From SAR324 cluster bacterium (GTDB lineage Bacteria > SAR324 > XYD2-FULL-50-16), in assembly GCA_028282885.1 (NCBI GenBank), contig JANQGX010000043.1:1-39469 (forward strand): 39,469 nt of DNA. The letters run 5' to 3'. This document shows positions 8,900 to 17,789 of this stretch, piece by piece. The number at the start of each line of letters is the position of its first letter. Within the stretch, counting starts at the first letter, position 1. The notes below the pieces were generated by a model that did no database searches, had not been told where the DNA came from, and worked only from the letters and a program-made list of their open reading frames with translations. A program made the position numbers and the translations under genes.

Positions 8900-9346
8900 A
8901 TGAAATTTCTTCATACCAACATTGTCGCCAAAGATTGGAAAAACCTGTCCCGGTTTTATATTGACGTTTTTAATTGCACGGTGGTCCCCCCGGAAAGAAA
9001 CCTGAAAGGTTCCTGGTTGGATCAAGCCGTGGGATTGGAAAATGCTCAATTGCAGGGAGTTCATCTGGCGCTCCCCGGATTCGGCGAAGGTGGACCCACC
9101 TTGGAGATCTTCACCTATGAGAACACAACTATCAGAAATCCTCTCTTGGCAAATCACTCCGGATTTGCCCATATTGCTTTTGAAGTGGATGATGTAGAAG
9201 TAGCCCTTGACAAGGCTTTGAAGAATGGAGCGACCCTACTGGGACAGGTTACCTCCAAATCATTCGAAGGCAGGGGAACGCTGACCTTTGTCTATTTTCG
9301 GGATCCCGAGTCCAACATTGTGGAGCTTCTTTCCTGGAAAAAGTAA
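8900..9346 (+). CDS. VOC (glyoxalase/dioxygenase-fold) family protein
   Basis: Cytoplasmic protein of 148 residues with the two beta-alpha-beta-beta-beta modules of the vicinal oxygen chelate superfamily. Candidate metal ligands sit at the usual places: His in 'MKFLHTNI', Glu in 'TLEIFTY', His in 'FAHIAFEV' and Glu in 'NIVELLSW'. An AAGGAG site lies before the ATG. The superfamily includes glyoxalases, epimerases, dioxygenases and antibiotic-binding proteins, and the sequence alone does not choose between them. The neighbours (MFS transporter, DUF3179 protein) give no pathway. Confidence 0.82.
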   Translation: MKFLHTNIVAKDWKNLSRFYIDVFNCTVVPPERNLKGSWLDQAVGLENAQLQGVHLALPGFGEGGPTLEIFTYENTTIRNPLLANHSGFAHIAFEVDDVEVALDKALKNGATLLGQVTSKSFEGRGTLTFVYFRDPESNIVELLSWKK

Positions 9347-9424
9347 ATCCTCATCCGGGTTTTGGGGGAACAGTGCTTGCAGTGATTAATATGGAACATT
9401 GGAACCCCAAGAGGACCCGAAACC

Positions 9425-10399
9425 ATGGAAAGCTCAAGAAAAAAAGTCGATTGGTCTGCAATCGTGGCTCTCATCTGCCTTTCTGCCTGCTTGCTTACAC
9501 TTCATAACCCGGTTGCCGCCGAGGAGAAAAACGGCTTCAACCTGGATAACTCATCCATTCCCCCTGACCTGATCCTGCATGGCGGTCCTCCCAGGGACGG
9601 CATTCCCGCAATTGACCATCCTCAATTCCTCAATGCCAATGACGCCGGATTTCTACATCCTGATGATCGGATACTGGGCGTTGTGGTAGAGGGAGTTGCC
9701 AAGGCTTATCCCATTCGCATTCTCAATTGGCACGAGATTGTGAATGACCGGTCGGGATCAACCCCCTTTGCCGTAACCTTCTGCCCCTTGTGCGGAACTG
9801 GTGTTGTTTTTCTGGCAAAGGACGAAAAAGGGCAGAGGATGAGTTTTGGCGTTTCGGGATTGCTGTTCAACAGCGATGTCTTGCTGTACGACCGAACTAC
9901 TGAGTCGCTCTGGTCACAAATCATGGGTAAAGCGATTTCCGGTCCTCACAAGGGAACAAATCTGAAAAAGATTCCGGTTGCCCATACGTCCTGGAAGGCC
10001 TGGAAACTGAGGCATCCTGAAACACTGGTTCTATCCGGAAAAACGGGAATAAGCAGAGATTATGATCGAGACCCCTACCTGGGGTACGAACAGTCAGGCA
10101 ACCTGTTTTTTCCTGTCACCAGCAAGGCACCGCCGGATTATCATCCCAAGGAACGTATCATCGGCCTGGAAGTGGAAGGTGTTTTCAAGGCTTATCCTTT
10201 TGTAGAGCTTGAGAAAAGCGGGCAAAACAAGATACGGGACAGGGTCAACGGAAAAAACATCACAGTGATTTGGGATTCGGAGAATTCGGCAGCCCACGTT
10301 GAGGACGAGCAGGGAAGGCAGATCCCGACGATTACAGCCTTTTGGTTCGCGTGGTATGCTTTTCACCCTGAAACCGATGTGTACAAATCCGGGTTTTGA
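9425..10399 (+). CDS. DUF3179-family exported protein
   Basis: Protein of 324 residues with an N-terminal hydrophobic export signal (about 11-31, ending 'NPVAAEEK'). The mature part is the DUF3179 domain, recognised by 'DDRILGVVVEGVAKAYPI', 'NWHEIVND', 'TFCPLCGTGVVF' and a second copy of the 'GLEVEGVFKAYPF' block. The paired Cys of CPLCGTG could bind a metal or be redox-active, but the family has no assigned reaction that I know of. A GAGGA site lies upstream of the ATG. It is convergent with the dehydrogenase gene that follows. Confidence 0.85.
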   Translation: MESSRKKVDWSAIVALICLSACLLTLHNPVAAEEKNGFNLDNSSIPPDLILHGGPPRDGIPAIDHPQFLNANDAGFLHPDDRILGVVVEGVAKAYPIRILNWHEIVNDRSGSTPFAVTFCPLCGTGVVFLAKDEKGQRMSFGVSGLLFNSDVLLYDRTTESLWSQIMGKAISGPHKGTNLKKIPVAHTSWKAWKLRHPETLVLSGKTGISRDYDRDPYLGYEQSGNLFFPVTSKAPPDYHPKERIIGLEVEGVFKAYPFVELEKSGQNKIRDRVNGKNITVIWDSENSAAHVEDEQGRQIPTITAFWFAWYAFHPETDVYKSGF

Positions 10400-10417
10400 T
10401 TATCTTCGGTAGAGATA

Positions 10418-10463
10418 TCCGGAGGACTCCGGACATAACTGTCTCAATGTCCGAGGCAGTTAT
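10418..10463. terminator. Inverted repeats between convergent genes
   Basis: Two adjacent symmetries fill the 87-base gap between two convergent genes: TCCGGAG/CTCCGGA (10418-10433, 2-base loop) and ATAACTG/CAGTTAT (10435-10463). Neither is followed by a run of T, so these are not textbook intrinsic terminators. The position suggests a role in ending transcription from both sides. Confidence 0.45.
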
Positions 10464-10486
10464 CCGGGGTGGCGACAGATTGGCGC

Positions 10487-11488
10487 TTACTCCCCGGGAT
10501 AGGAGAGCCCCCATTGAGAGCGCATAGCGTCCATTAGCTTCATCATTTTCAGTGATATTGACAAAGGCATGAGCGGGCTTTCGATTAATCCTTCATCGAT
10601 ACAGCGCATCACTTCTGTCGCTTCATGGCCGTATCCCAGCGAATCATAAGGAAATTCAAACCGTTGAGGTTCCTTCTGCTCCCAATTCAACCCGACAAAA
10701 TCCGTTTTGTGCAAGGTAAACTCCTGCGGGTGATAAAAGTCCGGAACGCTGAAATAACCCTCGCTGCCAAAAACAAATCCCAGGTGAGGTGAAACAGTAC
10801 GACATGAAGAGGATAGCGATGCCGATCTTCCCCCTGAATATTCAAGCAGGTAGGAGGAAGTTTCATCGATTCCGCTTTTCCCTATCACCGATGTTGTTTG
10901 AACCTGTGTGGGAAAATCGTCGAAAACCAAATGGGCAAAGGTCAGGGGATAAATGCCCAGATCCAGCAACGCTCCTCCTCCCAGTTCGCGATTATAAAGC
11001 CTGTGGGTGGGATCAAAAGGCCGGAAAATGGAGAAATCGGCATTAACCTTATGAACATCGCCAATCGCACCCTGTTGAATCATCTCTTTCAACCGGATTG
11101 TGGCGGGCAGAAACCGGGTCCACACCGCTTCCATCAGAAACAGGTTTTTTTCACGAGCCTTGTTGATTATCTGCTCGGACATCCCGGCATTCAAGCTGAT
11201 CGGTTTCTCGCAAAGCACATGTTTCCCGTGATCCAGGGCTAAAAAGGTATGCTCCAAATGAAAATTATGAGTCGTCCCGATATAGACAATTTCGACCGAT
11301 TCGTCCCGAACAAGATCGAGGTAGCTTTCATAAACCTTTGGGCTGCCATGGTTTTCTGAAAACCGTTTTGCCTTCCCCGGGGTCTGCGAAGCAACTGCCG
11401 CCAACTCGGCATTCTCCAATAGCTGCAGGCAGGTTGCAAATTGTTCTGATATGTTGCCACAGCCAATAATCCCCCACTTTCTTTTCAT
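10487..11488 (-). CDS. Gfo/Idh/MocA-family NAD(P)-dependent oxidoreductase
   Basis: Cytoplasmic dehydrogenase of 333 residues. An N-terminal Rossmann fold opens with 'WGIIGCGNISEQFA' (GxGxxx, residues 5-18). The family motif 'CEKPISLN' carries the catalytic Lys, and 'GGGALLDLGIYPLTFA' begins the second domain. 'FLMEAVWTRFLPA' is characteristic of the branch containing dihydrodiol dehydrogenases and sugar dehydrogenases. An AGGAG site lies before the ATG. No sugar or aromatic pathway genes sit beside it, so the substrate stays open. Confidence 0.88.
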   Translation of the reverse strand: MKRKWGIIGCGNISEQFATCLQLLENAELAAVASQTPGKAKRFSENHGSPKVYESYLDLVRDESVEIVYIGTTHNFHLEHTFLALDHGKHVLCEKPISLNAGMSEQIINKAREKNLFLMEAVWTRFLPATIRLKEMIQQGAIGDVHKVNADFSIFRPFDPTHRLYNRELGGGALLDLGIYPLTFAHLVFDDFPTQVQTTSVIGKSGIDETSSYLLEYSGGRSASLSSSCRTVSPHLGFVFGSEGYFSVPDFYHPQEFTLHKTDFVGLNWEQKEPQRFEFPYDSLGYGHEATEVMRCIDEGLIESPLMPLSISLKMMKLMDAMRSQWGLSYPGE

Positions 11489-11713
11489 GGTCGCTCCTGA
11501 TTTATAACATTCTTTGCAAAATTAAGAGAATTTCAATCTGTTTTTAACTAACATGGACAGCACCGAAAATCAAAAAGAAGAAAGAGAAGGTTCGTCGGGA
11601 AAAGAGTAGATTATTCTGCAGGACGGCTTGATTTATTGGATGGGAAGATGGATGATACCCGTGAAGAGAAGCGATGAGATAATAGATAACAAACTCTGAT
11701 CAAAGGGGTTCGC

Positions 11714-12301
11714 ATGAAAAAAACCGTGGAGTTCTTTTTCGACTATATCAGCCCGGCTACCTATTTTGCTCACTTTTTGCTGCCGGCGATAGCCGAACGC
11801 ACCGGTGCCGGGATCATTTATCGTCCTTTTTTGCTGGGAGGTGTTTTCAAAGAGTCCGGAAACAGCTCTCCCATGACCACCCCTGCCAAGGCAGCCTGGA
11901 TGATCAAGGATTTAGAGCGATTGGCAAGGAGGCACCAATTGCCATTTAAACTCAATCACCACTTCCCTTTCAATACCGTCCAGCTTATGCGCGGCGCCTG
12001 CTGGCTTGCAGATCATGGTGATTTAAAAGCCTATTCAGACGTCATGTTCAGGGCAATCTGGGAAGAGGGACGAAATGTGGCCGATGAGGAGGAGTTGAAG
12101 GATATCCTGCAGGGACTTGCCATTGATCCGTTGGAATTCCTAGAGGCTGTCAGCAACCAGGACATCAAAGACAAACTGCGGGCGAATACAGATGAAGCAG
12201 TTCGCCGTGGAGCTTTCGGCGCCCCGACTCTATTTGTCGGCGATGAACTTTTCTGGGGACAGGACCGGCTTGATCAGGTGGAAGAGGAACTCAATCGATA
12301 G
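11714..12301 (+). CDS. DsbA-fold protein, 2-hydroxychromene-2-carboxylate isomerase-like
   Basis: Thioredoxin-fold protein of 195 residues related to kappa-class glutathione transferases and 2-hydroxychromene-2-carboxylate isomerase. The N-terminus 'FFFDYISPATYFA' has the F-D-x-x-S-P-x-x-Y motif with the active-site Ser instead of a CxxC. The C-terminal 'GAFGAPTLFVGDELFWGQDR' is typical of the family. There is no signal peptide, so it is cytoplasmic. An AAGGGG site precedes the ATG. A good intrinsic terminator follows at once, so it is a single-gene unit. True chromene-carboxylate activity is not implied, since many members act on other substrates. Confidence 0.85.
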   Translation: MKKTVEFFFDYISPATYFAHFLLPAIAERTGAGIIYRPFLLGGVFKESGNSSPMTTPAKAAWMIKDLERLARRHQLPFKLNHHFPFNTVQLMRGACWLADHGDLKAYSDVMFRAIWEEGRNVADEEELKDILQGLAIDPLEFLEAVSNQDIKDKLRANTDEAVRRGAFGAPTLFVGDELFWGQDRLDQVEEELNR

Positions 12302-12303
12302 AT

Positions 12304-12346
12304 GCTAAACCTGAACTATATTCCCGAACAGGTTTAGCTGATTTTT
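12304..12346 (+). terminator. Rho-independent terminator of the isomerase-like gene
   Basis: GCTAAACCTG (12304-12313) and CAGGTTTAGC (12329-12338) form a perfect 10-bp stem with a 15-base loop, followed by TTTTT at 12342-12346. It begins two bases after the stop codon. The last codons of the opposite-strand metallopeptidase fragment are encoded inside the hairpin. Confidence 0.85.
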
Positions 12347-12577
12347 CGTTTCTTTCCAATCAGGCAAAACGCGATCCAACAAAGCATAAAATCGAGGTGT
12401 ATGGTTGTTGCGTTCCATTAAATGGCAAAGTTCATGTGTAATGACATATTGAATACACTTGAGCGGAGTCTTAACAAGTTCTTTGTTGGCCGGATATTTA
12501 ATCATGGAAAACCCATATTGGAACTTAATGGCGGTTCTTCCATATTTAATTTGATCCGTTGCCAGTTTCTGTGTCAC
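12305..12577 (-). CDS. YgjP/M48-like zinc metallopeptidase, N-terminally truncated
   Basis: This 90-residue product matches only the C-terminal part of the YgjP-type (SprT-like, DUF45) metallopeptidases. It shows 'IQYVITHELCHLMERNNH', the HExxH zinc motif plus the downstream His, then 'RFYALLDRVLPDWKE'. Full family members are about 230 residues and carry a W-G-S-C block before this point; that block is missing here and the first 30 residues do not resemble it. The start is a GTG that opens right after the hsdR stop (GAGGTGACA), so it would be translated as the last gene of the restriction operon. Such peptidases commonly accompany HsdR. This copy may be a decayed remnant or a reduced functional version. 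Confidence 0.7.
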   Translation of the reverse strand: MTQKLATDQIKYGRTAIKFQYGFSMIKYPANKELVKTPLKCIQYVITHELCHLMERNNHTPRFYALLDRVLPDWKETKNQLNLFGNIVQV

Positions 12578-12579
12578 CT

Positions 12580-15500
12580 CTAAATACGATCCCTCCGTTT
12601 TGCTACCTGGATAACCGAATCAAGAATTTTATCGATATCCTCATTTTGCAGGTCCAGTTCGTATTTTCCTTTTATGGCAAACAGGTAATCTTCCAGATCG
12701 TTGAGAATGGCGTTAACAATGTCCGGATTCGTCGTCCAGTCTCTTATTTTATGTCCTTCGATTATTTCTTCACATCTTATCGACATTTCCGCTACCAGCT
12801 TCTCCAAATCAGCTTTTTCCTTATTAGCCGTGTAAGTTGTAACCGGCTCACTGACGATATCGTAGTAGGACCTCGCGTCTTTATACTCTTTCAGGATTTC
12901 CGGGTATTCGGCCTGCTCTCCTCCTTTGGTTTTGTTGAGTATTTTTCTGGCTTTTTCCAGGTATTTCCTGTCGGACATCCGTTTGGCCCGATGCTCATCA
13001 ATGGTTTCCTGAATCAGCCTGGATAGTCTGGTATAAAAAACCGGATCCTCCTCCATTCTCTCCAGGATGGTTTTCCTGATGCGATAGAGAATGGTATCCG
13101 CTTTGGCCGCGTCGCCTTTTATCGTTTCAAGTTCTTTCTCGAACTCTGCTGTTTCGAAAATGCTGATCGGTTCAATGATTTGCTTTACCTCATCAGCACT
13201 GATATATCGGTTCACCATGTTTCGGATCCGGGATTCGTATGCTTTGCAATCAATCGACTCCGAATACCGCTGTTTGATCGCTGCCCGCAGGTTACGAAAA
13301 TCTTTCAGGTCTCTGATATAGGTGTTTATGGTGGACTCCGGGGTATTTTCATGAAATCCGGAGTTTGCCAGGGCAATTTGTAATGTTCTCGAATAGATAT
13401 TCAAGGCTTCATAAAAGGATTGACGAATATTTTCCGGTTCAAGAAAGCGCTGCATGGCTTCCATATCGGACTTATTGGAAACCGGGTTGAAGACAGCCCA
13501 GAGGTTGGCGTGCCTCTGGGCCAGTTTTGCGATCTCTTCCCTGGTGTCGGTAAACAGGCTTTTCAGATCCTCTTTGTCAAACTCCTCCAGTTCACTGTAT
13601 ACCTCCAGGGCTTCGTTGAGCTCTCCGAAGATGCCCCGGTAATCGATAATCAAACCAAAACGTTTGCCTTCAAACAGACGGTTCACCCGTGATACCGTCT
13701 GCAGGATATTGTGTCCTTTTAACCGTTTGTCGATATATAAAACACCGTTCCCGGGAGCATCAAACCCGGTCAGCAGTTTGTCCACAACGATGATTATTTC
13801 CGGATCATCACTGTTTTTAAAGGCGTCCGTGATGGCGCTGACATACTTTTTTTCATTGCCGTAGCGATCCATCATTTTCTTCCAGAACTGCTGAACTTCG
13901 GGAACCGCTGACTCATCAATCTCGATGTGATTTTCCCGGGTGTCGGGAGGTGATATGACAACCTCGGAGGATACCATCCCGAAATCATCCAGGTACTTTT
14001 TATACTTGAGGGCCATCTCTTTACCGGCGCAAGCCAGTTGCCCCTTTAGTCCGGAATTTTTTAAATCCTGGTAGTGAACGCTGATATCGTAGGCTATTTC
14101 GGCAATGCGTTGATCCTTCTTGGTGAGTTCCTCCTCCCTGCGAAACTTTCTTTTCAGGTCTGCCTTCTGCTGATCGGTCAGGTCCTTTGTAATACGGTCA
14201 AACCACTTGTCCAGGGCGTTCCTGTCTCCATGCAGTTCACTCATACGCCCTTCGTAAAGCAGCGGCGTAACCGTATTATCCTTAACCGCCTGATCCATCG
14301 TGTACTTATGAATAAACCCGCCGAACTTGTCGGCCGTGCTCTTCTCCCTCTTCATCAGGGGTGTTCCTGTAAAACCGATATAACAGGCATTGGGGAAAAT
14401 GGCTTTCATCTTGGCATGGGAAATTCCATATTGGGAACGATGGCTTTCGTCCACCAGGATAAAGATATTTCGCCCTTTTTCCCGGAATCTTCTTTTTCGG
14501 GTTGCCGCCTCGAATTTATCCATCACGGTGGTGATGAGTTCCACCTTTTCTATTTTTTCCGCCTTGCTGTCTGGCATGAGAGTGGGGGATACAAGCCCTA
14601 TCAGGTGTTCGCCAGTTTTTGCCCTGGCGGCAACTTTTCCGCTGGAAACAAAGGTTTTAAAGATCTGTTCATCAAGATCCACCCGATCGGTCACCAGAAT
14701 GATTCTGGGATTTTCGATTCCCGGTTCCATTGCCAGCGATTTGGCCAGCATCACCATGGTCAGGGATTTTCCGGAGCCCGTCGTGTGCCAGATGACTCCT
14801 CCCGTACGTGGCTGATCGCCCCTGGCGGCATTAATCCTGGCAAGGGTCTCCCTGACAGCGAAATACTGTTGGTATCGGGCCACTTTTTTCACGTTGGCAT
14901 CATAAACCATGTATTTTTGGGTTAGCTCCAGCAGACGTTCCGGGCGCAGCAGGAAAAACAGGGTTCGATCCTGAGCCGTCGACAACCTTTCTCCACGCTG
15001 TTGGTTCAGGAACAGTTCGGCCGCCTCCTGTTGAAGATGACCGGTCAAACGCCGGTTCATATCCCTGTTCAAAGGTCTGTTAATCAGGCCCGAGATCTGC
15101 GCTTCATATTGCTGATGCCGGGATGTCGCACAATCCTCTTTCCAGGCAGACCAGAACTTCTTTTGGGTGCCACAAGTACCATACATGGCTTTGTTCCGGC
15201 AGATTGAAAGAACCAGTTGATTGTAAATAAAGAGGTGGGGTATCTGGTCGGGCCTCTGGTTGCGTAGGTTCTGACTGATCCCGTCCGAAATTGCGTCTTT
15301 CTTATCAGGTCTTTTACACTCGATCACCACAAGGGGTATACCATTTATGAACAAAACGATATCGATTCGTCGGATTTGGTGACTGCGTACCCGCTCCACC
15401 ACGAACTCTGAAGTGACATGAAAGAGATTGTTCTCCGGTTGCTGCCAATCGATGTATTTCAGCGAAAAGCTCTTGGTGTTTCCGTTTATGGTCTGTTCCA

Positions 15501-15816
15501 GGCTTTTTCCCAGGATGATCAGATCATACACCGCTTCATTGGTGTGCATCAGGTTTTCAACGGGAATGTTGATCAAATCGCCTACAGCCCTGGCGATGTT
15601 TCCTGCGGTGAAGGGATAAGATTCTCCTTTAAAGGTAATTGAATTGAGCTTTTTGAGCTGGGGTTCCAGAATTCCTTCCAGAACAACCTTTGACCGCTTT
15701 CCTCCCCTCAACTCAACCGTTTCATCCGGGGTCAGGTATTGATACCCCATATTGATCAGCAATTGGAGTGCCGGCAGTTTCGATGAAGCCTCTTCCAGGT
15801 ACTGGGTGGTCGTCAT
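12580..15816 (-). CDS. hsdR: Type I restriction enzyme R subunit
   Basis: DNA-translocating and cleaving subunit of a type I restriction-modification enzyme, 1078 residues, the usual length. The N-terminal nuclease has D152 and E166-x-K168 ('VVIECKRPDKKD') of the PD-(D/E)xK fold. The SF2 motor follows with Walker A 'TTGSGKS' (345-351), 'LVDESHRSQYG' (DESH 456-459), 'GFTGTPL' (481-487) and the late motifs 'LLTGFDAPGNGVLY' and 'QTVSRVNR'. The helical C-terminus contacts HsdM in relatives. Every key motif is intact, so cleavage should be active. It lies 383 bases downstream of hsdM, an unusually wide gap, and is followed directly by the metallopeptidase fragment. The ATG has no strong ribosome site. 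Confidence 0.95.
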   Translation of the reverse strand: MTTTQYLEEASSKLPALQLLINMGYQYLTPDETVELRGGKRSKVVLEGILEPQLKKLNSITFKGESYPFTAGNIARAVGDLINIPVENLMHTNEAVYDLIILGKSLEQTINGNTKSFSLKYIDWQQPENNLFHVTSEFVVERVRSHQIRRIDIVLFINGIPLVVIECKRPDKKDAISDGISQNLRNQRPDQIPHLFIYNQLVLSICRNKAMYGTCGTQKKFWSAWKEDCATSRHQQYEAQISGLINRPLNRDMNRRLTGHLQQEAAELFLNQQRGERLSTAQDRTLFFLLRPERLLELTQKYMVYDANVKKVARYQQYFAVRETLARINAARGDQPRTGGVIWHTTGSGKSLTMVMLAKSLAMEPGIENPRIILVTDRVDLDEQIFKTFVSSGKVAARAKTGEHLIGLVSPTLMPDSKAEKIEKVELITTVMDKFEAATRKRRFREKGRNIFILVDESHRSQYGISHAKMKAIFPNACYIGFTGTPLMKREKSTADKFGGFIHKYTMDQAVKDNTVTPLLYEGRMSELHGDRNALDKWFDRITKDLTDQQKADLKRKFRREEELTKKDQRIAEIAYDISVHYQDLKNSGLKGQLACAGKEMALKYKKYLDDFGMVSSEVVISPPDTRENHIEIDESAVPEVQQFWKKMMDRYGNEKKYVSAITDAFKNSDDPEIIIVVDKLLTGFDAPGNGVLYIDKRLKGHNILQTVSRVNRLFEGKRFGLIIDYRGIFGELNEALEVYSELEEFDKEDLKSLFTDTREEIAKLAQRHANLWAVFNPVSNKSDMEAMQRFLEPENIRQSFYEALNIYSRTLQIALANSGFHENTPESTINTYIRDLKDFRNLRAAIKQRYSESIDCKAYESRIRNMVNRYISADEVKQIIEPISIFETAEFEKELETIKGDAAKADTILYRIRKTILERMEEDPVFYTRLSRLIQETIDEHRAKRMSDRKYLEKARKILNKTKGGEQAEYPEILKEYKDARSYYDIVSEPVTTYTANKEKADLEKLVAEMSIRCEEIIEGHKIRDWTTNPDIVNAILNDLEDYLFAIKGKYELDLQNEDIDKILDSVIQVAKRRDRI

Positions 15817-16199
15817 TACTTAACCCGTTTAGATATTTCGGTTAGTCGCTCCGGATAACCCGTAAGGTCCGATTTTGCCAATGTTGGTTTTTGAAAACCA
15901 AAATTTATATGTCAGCTCTGGAGGTCAAAGAAATTTTTGAATGGATCTGATTATCCATAAAAAGGTAGAGGTGGAATACAAACCGGAAACAGATGCAGAT
16001 CATTCCTATTTATACCTGGATTACCTGTCTTGTTGCTGTATTGTTTTAGAACTGATTATTGAAAGAAGGTATCAGACTTATCATCTGTTGTTTCCCCGAA
16101 ATTCCTAATCCATAACGATACATTCAAAGGCCTAAAACCGACTTTTGAGCCAAAAACCAGCGCAAATGTCATCATATTCGATAACATTTTGCTTATACA
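15817..16199. other. Intergenic gap inside the restriction operon
   Basis: 383 bases separate hsdM and hsdR. In many type I loci this position holds another small gene. Here I see only AT-rich DNA on the operon strand and a 55-codon open frame on the plus strand (15941-16108) that lacks a ribosome site and resembles nothing I recognise. A lost gene or a separate promoter for hsdR are both possible. Confidence 0.4.
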
Positions 16200-17711
16200 T
16201 CAAGTTTCCCCTCCAAGCTCCTCCAGGTATGAATTGATTTCATGCCCCACCGTACTGATCTCTTCTTCCAAGTGTTTTATTTCCTTTTGCACCTCTCCAA
16301 TGTCAATCTCCTCCTCTTCTTCAAAGGTATCCACATAGCGCGGAATATTGAGATTGAACTCGTTCTCCCTGATTTCATCAAAGGATGCCAGGTAGGCGTA
16401 CTTATCAACATTTTTCCTGGTCCTGTACGTATCAGCAATTCTCCGGATCTGTTCCTGACCAAGAGCATTTTGATTCTTGCCACTGCTGTATTCTTTGCTG
16501 GCATCGATGAAAAAGATACTCTTATCAGGCCTGTTTCTTTTGAAAATAATAATGGCAGCGGGAATCCCGGTTCCGAAGAAGAGATTGGCCGGGAGGCCGA
16601 TAATACCATCGAGAAGGTTTTCCTCGATCAACTTTTGACGAATTTTACCCTCGCTGGCTGCCCGAAACAGAACCCCATGGGGAACAACCACCCCCACCCG
16701 ACCATTATCATGGGTAATGGTTTCCACCATGTGGGAAATAAAGGCATAATCCCCTTTGGACTTGGGCGGGATGCCCCGGTAAAAGCGATTATAGGGATCA
16801 GCCTCGGCTTTTTCCTGTCCCCATTTGTCCAGGGAGAAGGGAGGATTTGCCACTACCACCTCGAACTTCATGGTTGTATCGTCTTCGATGAGACGGGGAT
16901 TGCGGATGGTATCTCCCCATTCAATACGGGCGTTGTCCATGGCATGCAGGAACATGTTCATCTTGGCCAGGGCCCAGGTTGCCTCGGTGTTTTCCTGACC
17001 GTACAGGGCGAAATCTGCAGAACCCTTTTGCACAACCCTGTTGCCGCACTTGATCAGCAGCGATCCTGAACCGCAGGCCGGATCGCAGATCCTTTCGCCG
17101 GGCTGGGGGTCCACTAGCTCGGAAATCAATTCCGACACTTCCGGAGGTGTATAAAACTCTCTCGCTTTTTTACCGGCTCCGGCGGCAAATTTGCCGATCA
17201 GGTATTCGTAGGCATTACCGATAACATCCGGGTTACCCACCCTGGACGGCCGCAAATCCAGGCGTCTGTCGTTAAAATCGTCCAGCAGGTTTTTGAGACG
17301 GACATTTCTCTCTTTGGTTTTCCCCAGGTTGGCTTCGCTGTTATAATCGATATTCCTGAAAACTCCTTCCAGCTTGGCTTTGTTTGCCTCTTCAATGTTC
17401 TCCAGGGCGATATTGATGATCTCGCCAAGGTTGTCCCGGTTACGCTGACTGTATATTTCCTGAAAGCTGCACCCATCGGGCAGTCTGAATCGTTCCCTTT
17501 CCATTCTGCGGCGGATTCTTTCTTCATCGCCTCCAAACTTCTTCTTTATTTCTTCGTAGCGATCCTGCCAGACATCGGAAAGATATTTGATAAACAGCAT
17601 GACCAGAATGTAGTTCTTATATTCGGCTTCATCAACAGCGCCTCTGAAGGCATCCCATGCCTTCAGGAGAATGGCGTTGATCTCTTCGTGGTTGATTGTT
17701 TCACCCGTCAT
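16200..17711 (-). CDS. hsdM: Type I restriction-modification DNA methyltransferase M subunit
   Basis: N6-adenine methyltransferase subunit, 503 residues from the chosen start. The N-terminal helical domain has 'AEYKNYILVMLFIKYLSD'. The SAM-binding motif is 'DPACGSGSLL' (about 210-219) and the catalytic motif 'NPPF' is at about 289-292, both intact. The C-terminus is a coiled coil ('EVQKEIKHLEEEISTVGHEI') that normally packs against HsdS. The ATG at 17709-17711 is preferred; a TTG at 17741 would add ten residues, and neither has a clear ribosome site. It needs the adjacent HsdS for target recognition. Confidence 0.94.
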   Translation of the reverse strand: MTGETINHEEINAILLKAWDAFRGAVDEAEYKNYILVMLFIKYLSDVWQDRYEEIKKKFGGDEERIRRRMERERFRLPDGCSFQEIYSQRNRDNLGEIINIALENIEEANKAKLEGVFRNIDYNSEANLGKTKERNVRLKNLLDDFNDRRLDLRPSRVGNPDVIGNAYEYLIGKFAAGAGKKAREFYTPPEVSELISELVDPQPGERICDPACGSGSLLIKCGNRVVQKGSADFALYGQENTEATWALAKMNMFLHAMDNARIEWGDTIRNPRLIEDDTTMKFEVVVANPPFSLDKWGQEKAEADPYNRFYRGIPPKSKGDYAFISHMVETITHDNGRVGVVVPHGVLFRAASEGKIRQKLIEENLLDGIIGLPANLFFGTGIPAAIIIFKRNRPDKSIFFIDASKEYSSGKNQNALGQEQIRRIADTYRTRKNVDKYAYLASFDEIRENEFNLNIPRYVDTFEEEEEIDIGEVQKEIKHLEEEISTVGHEINSYLEELGGET

Positions 17712-17789
17712 GTCGAATGTATCAATTGAGTTTATTGGCAATTTTCGAAGGATCGGGGAATCGGCAGGAAAGCCGATTCCTGAAAGAAC

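Noticed and set aside
14074..14925. Long plus-strand frame (283 codons) inside hsdR
   Set aside because: Lies opposite the conserved helicase motifs of hsdR; a shadow frame with no family resemblance.
15941..16108. 55-codon plus-strand frame in the hsdM-hsdR gap
   Set aside because: Looked at as a possible antitoxin-like gene, but no ribosome site, antisense to the operon and no recognised family.
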